DNA from: Rotaria socialis
Lineage: Eukaryota; Rotifera; Eurotatoria; Philodinida; Philodinidae
DNA length: 64,000 bases
Direction of reading: 5' to 3'
Assembly: GCA_905331475.1 (NCBI GenBank)
Contig: CAJNYU010000040.1
Location: forward strand, 1 to 64,000
The first letter of the stretch is position 1. Each line of letters opens with the position of its first letter. Below are positions 48,589 through 62,844 of this stretch, piece after piece. The position numbers and the translations under genes were made by a program. The notes beneath the pieces were generated by a model. It worked only from the letters and a program-made list of their open reading frames with translations. It did no database searches and was not told the origin of the DNA.

Positions 48589-48905
48589 TTATTTTCGTTG
48601 TTCTTGTTCTTTCAAAAGTATTTCTCGAGCACGAGATGCACGATTCCAACCAATTATCTCGGGTCTAAAATCAATCGAAAAAACAGTAATAATAATATTT
48701 TACTTGTTTTATCTTTCTTCGTTTACCTTATATATTCAAGTGGTACTAGTAGATAAAAACACGCAGATATACTAGCAATAAGCACAGTAGCTGTTGTTAA
48801 TGAAAGAGAACCTCCGCTAGGTGCAAATAGTCGTCTCGTACGAACTTTTAATGGTTTAACGTTGAATGGATCGTAACCTGGTGTTGATGATTGTGTTGTA
48901 CTCAT
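48589..48905 (-). CDS. small membrane protein, second ORF of the cluster (84 aa)
   Basis: Exons 48905-48727 and 48664-48589. Its ATG overlaps the stop of the first ORF (ATGA, 48905-48902). The N-terminus is polar with a basic KPLKVRTRRLF stretch; one span covers about residues 34-56 (LTTATVLIASISACFYLLVP); the tail is charged (RASRAREILLKEQEQRK). The intron is intact and in phase, with 62 bp between exons. No family recognised. Confidence 0.7.
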
Positions 48906-49156
48906 TCACTTTTTTCGTTATACTTATCGGCAACTGGTGGCGATAAATACGGGATACGAAAGCCTAATAAATTACGGCGACGTTCAGAGGGAGGAACAAG
49001 TGCTGGACTAGAAAAATGAATATATTATAATTTCTTTTTTTTCTTCACAACTAACTTTTGTTGAATTGACCACCAAGATATATGAATACCAGCAACAATT
49101 GCAACTAGAGTAACAATCGGACTTAAACGAGTTTTATAAAATCGGACAAATCCCAT
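48902..49156 (-). CDS. small membrane protein, first ORF of the cluster (68 aa)
   Basis: Exons 49156-49056 and 49007-48902 (48-bp intron). Starts MGFVRFYKTRLSP, then one span (IVTLVAIVAGIHISWW), then a Pro/Arg-rich tail (NPALVPPSERRRNLLGFRIP). It lies 168 bp downstream of the TMA7 stop on the same strand, with a TMA7 polyadenylation signal (49231-49236, read on the minus strand) between. That spacing would allow trans-splicing in an operon or an independent promoter. No family recognised; a mitochondrial inner-membrane peptide is my guess from size and charge. Confidence 0.7.
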
Positions 49157-49323
49157 TCAACGGTACAAAAACAAGAGCTTATATCTATAATATTGAAAAA
49201 TATATAGCACCAAAACTTTCGAGAATAATATTTATTAGATGAAAGAAGAAAAAAAAACTGATTTTGAATAGATGAAGAATTTAAGAGTCAATCATCGTGT
49301 CATTTAAACGCCTGAGACGCTAT

Positions 49324-49622
49324 TCACTTGCCCAACTTAAGTGGACCTTTACCAGCTGCCTTCTTTTTGGCATCTAAAAAATTCAAAAAGAAACAAAGAT
49401 GAGAAAAGAATATATAACAAATCAATGTATTTTGCCTAACCCTCAAGTTTCTTTTGTTCTTCACGTTGTTTTTCTTTGAACGCTTTTTCATCGTCATCTA
49501 ATTCCTTGTCTTCTTTTTTTGGATTCTTTCTGTAGATATTGAAAAACCATTTTAGTAAATAATTAATTAAGAAAAAACAAAACTTACAATGGTTTCAATT
49601 TACCACCCTGACGACCCGACAT
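49324..49622 (-). CDS. TMA7: translation machinery-associated protein 7
   Basis: Exons 49622-49588, 49529-49441, 49373-49324; 57 aa. The sequence follows the TMA7/CCDC72 family almost end to end: MSGRQGGKLKPLKNPKK, DDDEKAFKEKQREEQKKLE and AAGKGPLKLGK. It lacks the short extra C-terminus of the human protein (64 aa). TMA7 is a small, highly charged ribosome-associated protein of unclear exact role. It is head-to-head with the PP1 gene, with 526 bp between starts. Confidence 0.93.
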
Positions 49623-50148
49623 TGTTTTTCGTACTCGTTTGCAACTGAATGATGTAAGCTAAATATTACTATCAGAAATAACGAATCACTCGATGAATCA
49701 TAGTTTACTTTGAAAGACCAATCTACAAGAAAAGCGCTACATAATGTTTTATTATCTATTATCAATAGAAAAAATTCAAAATTAGAAAAAAAAATTCATT
49801 TATTGAAATGTTTTTATTTTATTTCGACATACTAGAACGACATCTTCATTATCATATTTTTCCTCTTTCTATCGTTTTGCCCTTCAATCATAACCGAAAC
49901 CCTTCTGCTGTCGCTATCATCATTGCACATTTATATTCTTTTTCTTTTACCAATCGAGAGCTTTTGTGAAATAAAAAATGCCTACTAGGCGTTACCATAG
50001 ACGCCAATAAGAAAGAACGAGAGTGAACGACTAAGAGGAGAAAAAAAAGCGACAAACAGATGTATGTTTGCTCACATACAAATCGGTAGTTTTTCTTTTT
50101 TTGAAAATTTTTTCCTTGTAGAATATATATATTTATATATATATAAAT

Positions 50149-51797
<1,649 letters not shown>

Positions 51798-54700
51798 ACG
51801 ATGATAATAATAGAAGAATAAGAAATATGTTTTTTGTTTTTGTTTGTTTATTTGTTCCTATGATCGATCGTGTATATAAAAAAAAAGAATAATATCATCG
51901 AGCTTATTTGTGCTCGTGTCCTATTTGTTTTCTCTCTCTCTGCTGGTTTATTTTGATCATGTAATGATGTTCAAATTTTTCTCTCGTACTGTAATTGACA
52001 TTAGAAAGAGGAAGGGAGAAAAAAGAACACAAGATGGTGAGCAACATATTTTTCCTGAATCTCCAATAGCTGTCATTTGTTATTGATTGGATTATCATTG
52101 TTATACAATTATTGAACTATTTCCATCCCGTGTTTTCTTTTCTAGAATAATTCATAAAAAAAAATAAAATAAAAACAGATTTTTTGTGACTTCGTTCATT
52201 CTCTTTATTTCTTCTTTATTATCTCATTGAGTTTTACATGTTATTTGTTCATCATCACATGTGTTGTTACACTCGCTTTCTGAAATAAATTTTTCTTTGT
52301 TTTCGTCTATCGCTTTCGCTTCTTGTTTGTTTTTTTTTCGATCTAGAAAGTCATTTCAATAAAAATATAAAAACAGGAGACATTCGACATAAAATATTCT
52401 GTTGGTTAAATTCTCGAGATAATAGATTTTATGTCGATGGTGTAAATAGATTATTTCTCATGTTTCCTAGTTGGAATAGGCCTGGAAAAGCAAGCTTGCT
52501 GATAGTTATCTTTTGTATAGTATGAAAAGACCTAGATTTATTGATTTATTTGATGCAGTCAAATCTATTCGAGTATTTAATTGAAACATACATCGCAGCG
52601 TTTGTCAGAGTCCCAGCGAAAAAACATATTTGCAAAGGGCTTTCCCGTCGGAATTTTATCAGGACACAGCGATGTATGAATTGACAGCATCAAGGGTAAT
52701 AAATGTTTTTATTTTTCACCGAATGATTATTTAAGTAATATATTATGTCAATAACAGCGTTGACAATAGACTCATTTAAATAATTCATACAAAGTATAGA
52801 AAAACATCGTCTTTACGTTGCCTACAAATAAAAAGAAATATTAATATTGAACTCTGTTATTGAATGACTTTAAAAATTTCTTCCAAATATTATTGTTAAC
52901 TAAATTTATACTATGAATTTTATGTATTCTTCGTCTTGTTTACCACTTGACGAAACAATACATGCGAACATAGTGTATGATTTTATGTGATAAAGTAGAG
53001 GTTACTTAAGCCATGCAATAGGCATGTTTATTTTAGTGAATGGTTTTGCGCCAGTTAACCTGAATTATACAGATACTATTGGGCGGAATATTTATTCCGG
53101 TACAATTGAAGCTACACCAAATAACTGTCCAAATTTTAACATGATCACTTTGGAAGATTGAATTATGTTAAGATTTCTATTGTGTTTTGGGTTTGAGTAG
53201 TATTCGAAGATAGTTATTGTTTGAAAATTAGTATGTTGAATGGCTACTAATCAATCATGAAGTTTATTGATTTTCAATGTACCAGGACCAGGATATGACG
53301 TCAATGGGAAATTAAAGAACCAAAAAAAAAAGAAAAGCAATAATCAACACATGAATAACATCGACTCTGCAAAATATTTATGATAAATAAGTACATGGCA
53401 GCTGACCTTCAACACTTGTCTTTAAATAGATATGAAAATGTCGCTAATCGGTTTTTTTTTGATATCTCTGATCAGATTATGAACAGTTGGATATATTATA
53501 ATTAAGCTTTTTCTCGTTAATTTCAACAGCAAGAAATGACTACAACTTGAGTTTAAAATTCAAGTGTATAGAGTGCAAGAGCATGCAGTGAACATGATAG
53601 GTAAAAATTGATAATCTAATATGCCACCCAAAGCTCTTCACGTTTATTGTATGAAAAAACTTGTTTATTGTCTCTGTGGCTATAAATGTTTCTAAATGGA
53701 CTTAATTGTAATTGATTGCTTTTTGTGTTTGAATTAAGATCTTTGATGATAGGAAATCTCTCGAGATATTCTATAGTCAAATCAATTGAATTTCATGTCA
53801 TTAGGTTTTTTTTTTTTTTTATAAATCGGCAATCTTCTATGCATTTGGATAAATCATCTAGGCAATACGTAAAAAAACATAGATTCTTTATATTTCGCTG
53901 ATTGAATATAGTTACAACAAGTTTAGGCCAATTTATGAAATTCTCGAGAACGCCAATAACTCTAAATTTAAGAATAAATTTAATAATCTACATAAAACTT
54001 TCGTTTGAACAAAAGAAGAATATTAGAAATAGAAAAAAATTAATCTGATAATGTCAAGAAAACGATAATCTTACACAAAGATCTAAATAATAATCGAATC
54101 GATCGCTCGATGAAATACAATTATACCCGAGAATATAAATAAACATGATTGTGGTCTTTACACAGTGTTAACTCTTACTACCATACGATGAGAAAAAATA
54201 ATTAGAGCCTATCAATAAATAGTAAATAAAAAACATGAACAATTCATTATCTTTTTTTAAATTCATTGAAATGAAAATCAAATCTTTAATAATTCTTTTC
54301 TTATTCTATAACATGACAATCATTCCAATATGTTACGTTTAATCTATATGATTAGAAAAACAGAAAAAACCAACAAGCAAATGTTTTACAAAAATACTCA
54401 TACATGGGAGAAATAAATCAACAACAACATTACAAATCTAACTTTGGTAATATGCTTGTTTTTGAATGATTCTTTGTTTGGATAATTCATGCATTTAAAG
54501 CAGAGGATAGAGGTGCTGTCTAAGAAGAAGGAAAAAAAAGCATCTGCATCTACGCAAACAGCCATACTCAACTAGATGAACATAAAAACTGTTCGCAAAA
54601 ACGAAACGAAAAAAGAAAAAACGTTCTTTTTACATACAAAATTTTAATCGAGAGGAATGTTGAAAACTACAGTCTGATATGATAAATTTTTTTTATAAAT

Positions 54701-54896
54701 GAACAAAAGAACAACAAATGTTTATATCAGTCAATCATTTAAGAAAGGTAGGAAAGAAGAAAACAGGTATCTGATAGAACAAAACGAGTCAAAAAAATTC
54801 TCTTCGAGACATGTCAGAACACAGGAAAAAAAAGAATAGGAAGACAAAATTTATTCACATATTTTTAAAAAAAAATTGTTTTTTTCAATTTCTTTT
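51798..54896. other. gene-free stretch between convergent genes
   Basis: Contains the 3' UTRs of PP1 and of the SH3 adaptor (minus-strand AATAAA at 54850-54855). Nothing coding or repetitive was recognised between them. Confidence 0.4.
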
Positions 54897-57835
54897 TTAA
54901 TTAACAAGGGTGGATTTTTGAATTTGCTTTTGAAGACGTTCAAGTTCGATTTGTAACGTTGCACGTGCTTTCTTCTCCTCGTCTAATTCACTAACAAGAT
55001 CACGAATTTGATCAGCAAATTTTACTTTCATGTCATCCATTGAAACTTTTATTTTTAATAAATCTTTTTGTAATTGTTCAATCGTTGTGGTGGTACTATT
55101 AGTATTTAATGTATTCGAATTAACATACGACGAATTCGTGGCCGTATGAACTAATTCTGTTGTACTATTAAGTGAAAGTGATCCTTGCTGATTGGTGTTT
55201 ACTAATGTAGAATGAAGTGATGATGGACGATTTGTATAACGTGGAGACTCCAATTGTCCTGGTTCTTAAACAAATAAATTAGATTTCGTATTGAAAAATA
55301 GTTTCTATGACAACATTATACCTCGTTGAGATGATGGAGGTGACGGAGTATGAACTCTATGTTCAGGCTAAATAATAAGACAAAAGATAATTATCTTAGT
55401 TTAAGAATTTTCTAAAGGAAAAAACAAAATTTATCTTTGATTAACAAAGAAAAAATCCTTTATTTAACTAGAGATTGATATAATTATAATAATATGTAAA
55501 TAGAATGAATCCTATTGAATCGATTCATTCTATTCAAAACTGACAAAGAAAAATCTAAGCAGTTAAATGTGTTTATTGAAAGCTTTTATGCCTTGAAGGA
55601 TAGACTCTTAAAATAAAAATGATGTTTTGTTATTGTTAGAGTATCTAGGTCAATAACCTCTGGATTAGTCATATTATTATAGAGAAAAATTTTTAAAAAC
55701 TGAACAATCTAACCTTAGCATCTGCAGATTGTGGACGATTATTTTGATTCGTTTCCTCAACGGAACCTGTTGTTTTACTCAATCCATTTTCCTATTTTAA
55801 AAATGAATAAATATTGAAATGAAAATCTTCGTTCCTTTCGTTGAGATTAGACAAACCATTTTTCTTATTGTTGATGAAGGTGGTCGTTTCGATGAAACAG
55901 GTTTTGGTTTATTGAAACTACTAAGTTTTTCTGTTGTACCAATCGCATCAAGATTATTAATTTCTGCATAATGATTGCGTGATGTATGTCCTTAATAAAA
56001 TAATATGTTCCAATGAACACATATGTTTTATTATTATTATTATTATTATTCCATTTACCTTCTTCGTCGCTAATGGAAGTTGATTTTCCAGGACGCGAGT
56101 CATTCGAATATGTATGAGATGAATCTATGAATTCGAATTTATGTTTGTTAAATTTCAATAACTATAAAACTTCTTCTTACCTCCGTTAGTTATTTTTGCT
56201 TTGGGTAACGTTTGTGTAGGATTTTTTGTTCCTGCTTCTGGTGTATTTGGTCGATGTTTCGAGTTCTACGGAAAGAAAAAAAATAAAACCAATTTTCATT
56301 GCGTGTCTAATTAATCATTAATAATGAACAAACTATTAATGGTGTTGTCATTGCCGGAATTTCTTCAACATAATTATCTAATGAAAAATAAAATAGTCAT
56401 TCATACAGAGAACTAAAATTTTACCTGGAAACACTCCGATTCGACCATTAACTTCTCCTTTCCACCAGCCTTCATCTTCAAGATTCTTATCTAGTACAGT
56501 TACAATATCATTAACTGTAAGTGTTAATTCATCATCGGCAGCTTTTTTGTAATCATACAAAACACGTGCTTTCATTGGTGTATTCTTTTTAGTTGTTAGT
56601 AATGGTGGAGTAGTTGGAGTTTTTTGTTGAGATGGCGGTGTTTCTATGGCTGCTGGTGAAGCTGGTTTATGTGTCTAATAAATAAGAAAAATAAAATAAA
56701 AAATAAAATTTCGACATGAACATACTTCTTTAGTAGCCAATGTACCAAGACCATTAACTGGTTTACGTTTCAAGGGTGGATCTTTTTTATGATCTATGCA
56801 ATAATATATTCAATTTAAATCAGTTATTTGTTTTATTTTCTTACTTGTTTCATCATTTATACGTGTAACATAATTTGATGGAAATAAACCCATTTTACCA
56901 TTGATCGTTCCTTCGTACCAACCTTCTTCAACCTAAAAAATAAAATAAAATGTTCATTTATGTGTTCAATATAAAACAATTAATCCTACCAAACGTGTAA
57001 CATTAATAACATCATTTGGATTGATTGTTAATTCATCATCATGTATAGGTGTATAACCATAGGCAACTTTCACTTGAAATAATGTTCCATTTGGTAAATT
57101 ATTTGAATGTTGTGATTGAAAGACTAGTATAGAAATAAACAATAAAGTCATGGAGCAACGAAATCATCACAAGTAATAAAAGAACGAAAAGAAAATCAAA
57201 AGTAAAGCATAGAGTTTGCAAAAAAACATCAATTTTTTATGCATTATGCTTTCGTTGTTTGAAAACAGAGCTAATACATACAAATCTTTTTACATGTAAA
57301 AGTAAATACAAAAAGAGTATCGACATTCAAGCTACACAGTTTAAAATATTACAAAAAACAAAAATTAAAATTCTACTCACGAGCATCGTCATTTGCAGGT
57401 CGTTTTCGTAATGTACCACTTTTATTTGCATTAACTGCTGATTGTAATCGAGATCCAAGTTCATTTGCAAATGTTCGATTTTTAGCTTTTTCTTTCGTCA
57501 ATGGCTGTCATGAAAAATTCAATACGTAAAAAATAAATAAATAAAAATTCAACTTACAGTAACAAAATTTTCTGGAAAATGACTTGAAAGAAAAACGTAA
57601 ACTTTAATTAAATTTAGTAGAAGAAGAAAAAAACTACAAACCCAAATGTTCCACGACATTCTCCTTTCAACCAACCATCTTCAGCTGGTACAGCATCAGT
57701 GATAAGATCTCCTTTTCTTATTGTTAATTCATCTGATGATTTAGCAATATAATCATATTCAACAATATATGTGCCCACTGACGATAAGAGAAAGAAAATA
57801 ATATTCAAAATTCAAATTAGAAATTAATTCTTACT
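54897..57835 (-). CDS. SH3KBP1: three-SH3 endocytic adaptor of the CIN85/CD2AP family
   Basis: Exons: 57835 (only the A of the ATG), 57777-57642, 57582-57558, 57504-57381, 57123-56990, 56932-56845, 56793-56726, 56674-56425, 56377-56334, 56265-56181, 56124-56059, 55990-55857, 55791-55714, 55367-55322, 55264-54897; 548 aa. SH3-A is [20 protein letters not shown] ... HFPENFV. SH3-B is [19 protein letters not shown] ... [10 protein letters not shown]3-C is [20 protein letters not shown] ... GVFPDNYV. A long Pro/Ser/Thr-rich linker ([16 protein letters not shown]) leads to a C-terminal coiled coil ([19 protein letters not shown] region). These domains and order are diagnostic. Family members link Cbl ligases, endophilin and actin regulators during receptor endocytosis. 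The start codon is split A|TG by a 57-bp intron; the frame and the family N-terminus (M-x-x-x-I-V-E-x-D-Y) support it. Vertebrates have two paralogues; the symbol is used for the family. Confidence 0.92.
56026..56050 (+). repeat. (TAT)n microsatellite in an SH3KBP1 intron
   Basis: About eight TAT units lie within the intron between 56058 and 55991. Confidence 0.8.
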
Positions 57836-57844
57836 TCTCTTTAA

Positions 57845-59538
57845 TTATGGCGTGTTTAGTTCATTGGAATTTAAATCTAAAAATAATGAAGTAAAAAAAA
57901 GAAATTGAATGATTATAGACTGCGCCATTGTCCTTCGACTGAATAGTGTGACCCAGTAGTTTTTTTTGTGCTCGAAAGTAAGTAAATCCATGCATATATA
58001 TATATATATATGTGGATACACGTATACGCATACGTACATCAAGCAGCAACAGATGTCAAATGTCAACTAAAGGGACAGAGAGGCGCAAAAGAGGAGACAG
58101 GCAAACGAACGAACGAACTACGGTATACATTCTGCTCTGTTACCAAAGTGAAGAAACAAAGTAAAAAGAGACAGAAGAAAAGAAGAAAAAAATCAGGAGC
58201 AGCAATAAGCGCTGGTTGGCGAACGGTGAAGAGCAAAATTCTCTTTCTTTGAAGAGAGAGAGAGTTTTTCGCGCATGCATACATATAATAACCAACAACG
58301 ACCATGTTAATTCTTAGTAGACTGGTTGAATAGTAAGGCAATCCATATATAACCATTAATAGAGAGCGCTAGATGTCGATCATTAACTGTCATTATATCA
58401 TGCTCAGAATAAATAAACAAAAGCCAGATGGCTGACTGTAGTTGTGCCAACATAATATTACATATTTTTATCCTACTTGCATAGAATCTTTTTCTGTTGT
58501 TGTTGTTGTTGTTGCTGTTGAAATCTTATGCCGTTGTACTCTTTTAATCATGTGTAAACGTCTGAGTACTTAATCATGCGGATAAGTGAGTTTTTAATGC
58601 GAATATTTTATACAATATTGCCTATTCTATATTGGCACATTTCTCATTGTGCTCATTTTCTTCACAGAGCTTTGCGTTTCATTCACACATAAGATTCTGT
58701 TCGCGTATGAAAGAGAATGTTGCGCCAATGCTCTCTTCATGCGATCTTATTGTGATTCTTTAGAGTTGAATTCGACTATTGATTGAATTTAAATGAACGG
58801 TGACGTTTTATTTTTTAAGAATTTTTTCTAAGTAATAAAATATGATGGAATCTTTCAGATATTTCTCATTCAATATACATACTTTTCGAATTATCTTGTT
58901 TATTGCTCATAGACGAATGGCATGCGTACTTAATGTGAAGCTTCCTGGAGTAAAAGAAAAAGAGCATAATCTTTATATGGATATTTATGATATGATTCGG
59001 TCATAAAATAAAATACGTAACAGACGTTTAATAATTACTTGACTTTGACTTCAGTTGTGTGTCTCTTCTTGCCAATTTTTTCCTTGATAATAGTACTAAA
59101 GTAAGATTAAAAAAAAAGAAATGAAGATTTTTTTAAACTCATGAGAAATTGATATTTGAGATTGAAATCAGAGCATATTCAACTTGAAAATAATGTCCTT
59201 GATCACTCCTTTATATGCAGTGATATCAATTGGAAGTCATATCTCTTCTATTCAATGTTGATGAACATTCTACAGTAGAGTTGTTGTACACTCATTGGTA
59301 TGTCGTTATATTTAATTGAATACCATTTCTACATCATTACTACGCTTTTAATCAACGTGTTGAAAGTGTATGTTGAAGACAAAAACTCAGCTTGTAGTAT
59401 ACTGCCATCTGTGTAATATAATCTTTTCATTGGTGTATTCTTTGATGTCGCTATTGTCGATCGATTACTTCTTATCATAAGACCGTAATTCAGTTTGCTA
59501 AATCTCAAAAGTGCTCATTGAGTTATTGAATTATTGAT
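57845..59538. other. promoter-side intergenic stretch, no gene seen
   Basis: Upstream of the SH3 adaptor and the 59.5-kb ORF. Holds a (TA)n run near 57996-58012, a TGT-repeat at 58495-58513 and a purine-rich segment (about 58130-58260). Open frames on both strands here have no family content. Confidence 0.4.
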
Positions 59539-59889
59539 ATGAACGATCCATCATTTTCGTCTGAAAATGTTCATGCTCCTACTTGTTGTTCATCATCGTC
59601 AACACCACCGATGCCAATGTTGACAACAGACGATTATCTTGATGGTCTTCATTGTGTTCATGAAGCTCAAAAAGTAAAAGCAAAACCAGAAGAAATTATA
59701 TATAAATTACGTCTTTACCTTGAAGATAAAGTTGGTGGCAAAAATATTTTAAATACAATTTTAACACTTATTCGTACGAAACAAATCATGGATTTTAGCA
59801 ATCATAAAGAGTTTGAATATTGCACGAGTTTATTACCACTTTTTATGATTATTATTTGTCTGGAAAATTCACTTGTCCAACAAAGATGA
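59539..59889 (+). CDS. small single-exon protein of unknown function (116 aa)
   Basis: Uninterrupted frame from an ATG with a Ser/Thr/Pro-rich N-terminus (SSSSTPPMPMLTTDDYLDGL). A mostly helical middle part follows (VHEAQKVKAKPEEIIYKLRLYL), then a hydrophobic C-terminus. Codon choice looks like that of neighbouring genes, and AATAAA follows at 59989-59994. The last 30 residues (LLPLFMIIICLENSLV) may instead be past an unrecognised donor site. No family recognised. Confidence 0.55.
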   Translation: MNDPSFSSENVHAPTCCSSSSTPPMPMLTTDDYLDGLHCVHEAQKVKAKPEEIIYKLRLYLEDKVGGKNILNTILTLIRTKQIMDFSNHKEFEYCTSLLPLFMIIICLENSLVQQR

Positions 59890-60314
59890 AGAATTGATGA
59901 CACAGTGATTGATTGTTGTATATTCTATTTTAATCAGAAATACGTGTACCCGGTCCTAGTGAAACTATTTTTCTGTTTCTTGACTTTCAATAAAATTGAT
60001 GAAAAAAGATACTTTTATTTTAAGAAATTATTATTGGAACACCATGACCCGTATGTTACTCTTATGAGCAAAGGTCATTGTTAGTTTATAGTAAAATAAT
60101 AAAAAAATAGATGTGACAAATCAGGTAGGTGATAATACATTTAGGTCATTATAGTACGTCTTTTGATTTCCTCAGAACTCTTAGTTGCATTTTATTGCAC
60201 AGACGTAGAAATAAAAAATAATTATTTTAAAATTTTAATCAATAATTATATAGATTAGTGTAGAATTTACAACAAGACGACAAATGTATATTTTATTGTA
60301 CAGTTGGCATTGTT

Positions 60315-61040
60315 TCAATAGGGAGGACCATATTGATTTTGAGGTGGGCGATAACCAGAGCCACCAACACGACCATCACCATTGAGATCCATATGTGTAA
60401 CTTTTTCTAATTGATTAATCAATCCACCACCCATACCACCCCCTTGATATGGAGCAGGTGCATAGCCGGGTGCACCGTATTGATTCATTGGTGGTGGAGC
60501 ATAACCACCACCATATTGATTATAGTTCGGAGGGTAACCAGGGCCACCATAATTTGGAGGAACCGGTGGACCACAGTATTGATTATATTGCGGAGGATAA
60601 CTAGGAGGTCCATATTGGTTAGGAGGTGGGGCATAACCAGCACCACCACCAACACGTCCATCGCCGTTAAGATCCATATGTGTAACTTTTTCTAATTGAT
60701 TCATCATACCACCTCCAGCACCGTGAGCTTGTCCGTAGCCACCACCATATCCCTGGCGACCTATTTTCGATCGATAAAACTGATTTTTATCAATCATGGT
60801 TACATTTAGAAAAAGAATCCATACCTGAACCAATGACACCATCACCATTTAAATCGATACCAACTTTCTTTTCAATTTGTTTTGTTATGAAATCTATTCA
60901 GAAGAAAATTTCTATCAATCAATTCTTACACTAGGTGATCTATGAAAGTAAACACTGAGACAGTGAATACTTCTCTTATTAGTTCATAGCAATCCTTTGA
61001 TAAAAACTATCGAAATCAAATTTAAGATAAACTTACTCAT
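60315..61040 (-). CDS. Gly/Pro/Tyr-rich protein with three EF-hand-like loops (172 aa)
   Basis: Exons 61040-61037 (ATG plus A), 60893-60825 and 60760-60315. The protein starts MNFITKQIEKKVGIDLNGDG, and the unit QLEKVTHMDLNGDGRVGG then occurs twice more. Each has a preceding helix and a D-x-N-x-D-G-x loop start, as in a calcium-binding EF hand, but no full 12-residue loop plus exiting helix, so calcium binding is uncertain. Between the units lie long stretches of Gly, Pro, Tyr, Asn and Gln (NQYGPP, PPNYGG repeats). The two later units and flanks are near-identical, so recent internal duplication is likely. No signal peptide. The minus strand has AATAAA at 60292-60297. Confidence 0.8.
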
Positions 61041-61809
61041 GTTGTTTTGTTTTTTGTTGATGTGGGTAGTAGAAAAACTTGAGAATAATATATGATAATG
61101 TTTGGATTGGGTTATTTATACACTTTTCTCGGTAGATTACGACGAAATAAACGATAAAACTTGCTCAGTATGCCTACCCGCCTGCTTTTTCTTTTCTTCT
61201 GGCTACCCTTTTCTTTTTCTTTTCCCGTTCTTCTCTGAGTCAACAACATCTAATATGACAGATATGGTATCAACGTTGACGTCAATTTTTAACATTAGTC
61301 AGTCTAGCTCGTAGGACGTCATCCAGCGACATGCTTTCGTCACTATTCTTTCTTTCACATATTTTATTTTACATGAATAACTACTGATGTTTGAGGTTGT
61401 CAAATAGAAAAAACGACTGTTAAGCGCTATTGGCCTTGAATAATTCTATATAGGCTATAGTGACAATTCGAATGATGTCAGATTTTTCTCGGTGATAGTT
61501 TGAATTTCAAAAAATATTGACTTTCATTCAAAATTGATATCAACATACTTGAGAACTCTAAATCGGCAATGCGATATCTATATTGACAAAATACAACTTT
61601 TCACTCAATTTTTTTCACAACACGAAAGAAGACTTACGTTTAACCATACTCTGCTATCTAGAGCATTATATAATCATTTCGAAGCCTTTACTGACAGATT
61701 CTTGGTATTGTTCGTCGATTGATATCAAGATAGGGAGAGAACTCTGGCAGGAATTGATGTTATGATAGCCTCTAGAACAATACTCACGAAGTCTGAAGGG
61801 TTTAATAAT
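61041..61809. other. intergenic stretch, no gene seen
   Basis: Upstream region of the Gly/Pro/Tyr-rich gene; two overlapping open frames (61534-61765) look random. Confidence 0.4.
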
Positions 61810-62833
61810 GGTTGCCAACTGTTAAGGTCTCCAATGGGGTACAATTCTTTTCATAATGGGGTACGCTCGTGGGGGACAAAGTGTTTTTACAAGACAAGGA
61901 ATTGATGTCACGAAACGGCTGGCAATAGCATTTTTAGCGAGAGAAAGATCACGTTCAACTGCCTGTGTGCAAGACATAATCTGGAATGTTTGCTTTCAAA
62001 CAAATGAGTTCGCAGTTATTGCTGTTTTCAACATATTTTTGTTCAAAAGATAAAACAAAAATGTTTAATTAGAAAAAAACGCTCTGTATTCACATTAACT
62101 GACGCACATCTTTTTTTCATGACGGTACTGCTATTTACTTTTGGCAAGTTTGACCCATTCTGGTTGCGACTGTACAAATAAATCATAATCTTCACATTTC
62201 AGCTTAGTATTCAACTTCAACCTAACTTTTCATTCAGCCGCAGCTGTCTCAGTTGACATCGAGTTTCGACTTGGTGTCCATGCGTGCTTCATATGACTGA
62301 ATCACCACCGAAGCAGACAAAAATTTGGAAAAGCACGTTTAAACGTTCAAAATGAGACGGTCATTGTGCGCCATTAGCGCTCATTAAAAACCGGCAAGAA
62401 AGGCGTTATGTATTCAAAATTTTCATTTTTAGAGCGTGAAGCCGGCGGAGAACTCCAGTTTTTGAGTGCTAAGCTGCATTGTTTTTACATTATAGAATAA
62501 AAGTGTGCTTTAACATTAAAAACTGAATTTTCCCGTCTTTTTTACGCTCTGAAAGTACAAATTTTGAACATAAAATGTGCTTCTTGCGGTTTTTTAATAA
62601 GCGCTAATGGCTCACAACCATGGTTCTATTTTGAGCGTTTAAACGCGTTTTTCCAAATTTTTGACTCCTTGGGCAGCCGGTTAATATGATTAACACTTTT
62701 ATCTCCACAAGAAAAACGGTAGTTAAAGCCAAAAATGTCATTGATTTATATCGAAAGGTGATTGATATATATACTGTAAAGGGAAAAGTCCAAGTGGGGT
62801 ACTGTATCTCAAAATGGGGTACAGTTGGCAACC
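61810..62833. mobile_element. candidate TIR element with nested palindrome
   Basis: GGTTGCCAACTGT (61810-61822) is matched exactly in inverse by ACAGTTGGCAACC (62821-62833). Just inside each end are two copies of the word TGGGGTAC (about 61835 and 61856; about 62797 and 62814). No transposase frame. A separate inverted repeat occupies 62316-62665. Confidence 0.55.
62316..62665. repeat. 350-bp inverted repeat nested in the 61.8-62.8 kb element
   Basis: Left arm GACAAAAATTTGGAAAAGCA ... GCCATTAGCGCTCATTAAAA is the diverged inverse of the right arm ending TTTTTCCAAATTTTTGACTC. Arms are about 150 bp around a 50-bp loop (about 62475-62525). Confidence 0.75.
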
Positions 62834-62844
62834 CTGGATGGGAC

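Noticed and set aside
48234..49156. Assignment of the three small ORFs to named complex I or III subunits
   Set aside because: Size and topology fit, but no diagnostic motif matched any subunit I could recall, so no name is given.
60411..60695. Trp/Arg/Ile-rich open frame antisense to the Gly/Pro/Tyr-rich gene
   Set aside because: Composition is the complement of GGN/CCN repeats on the other strand.
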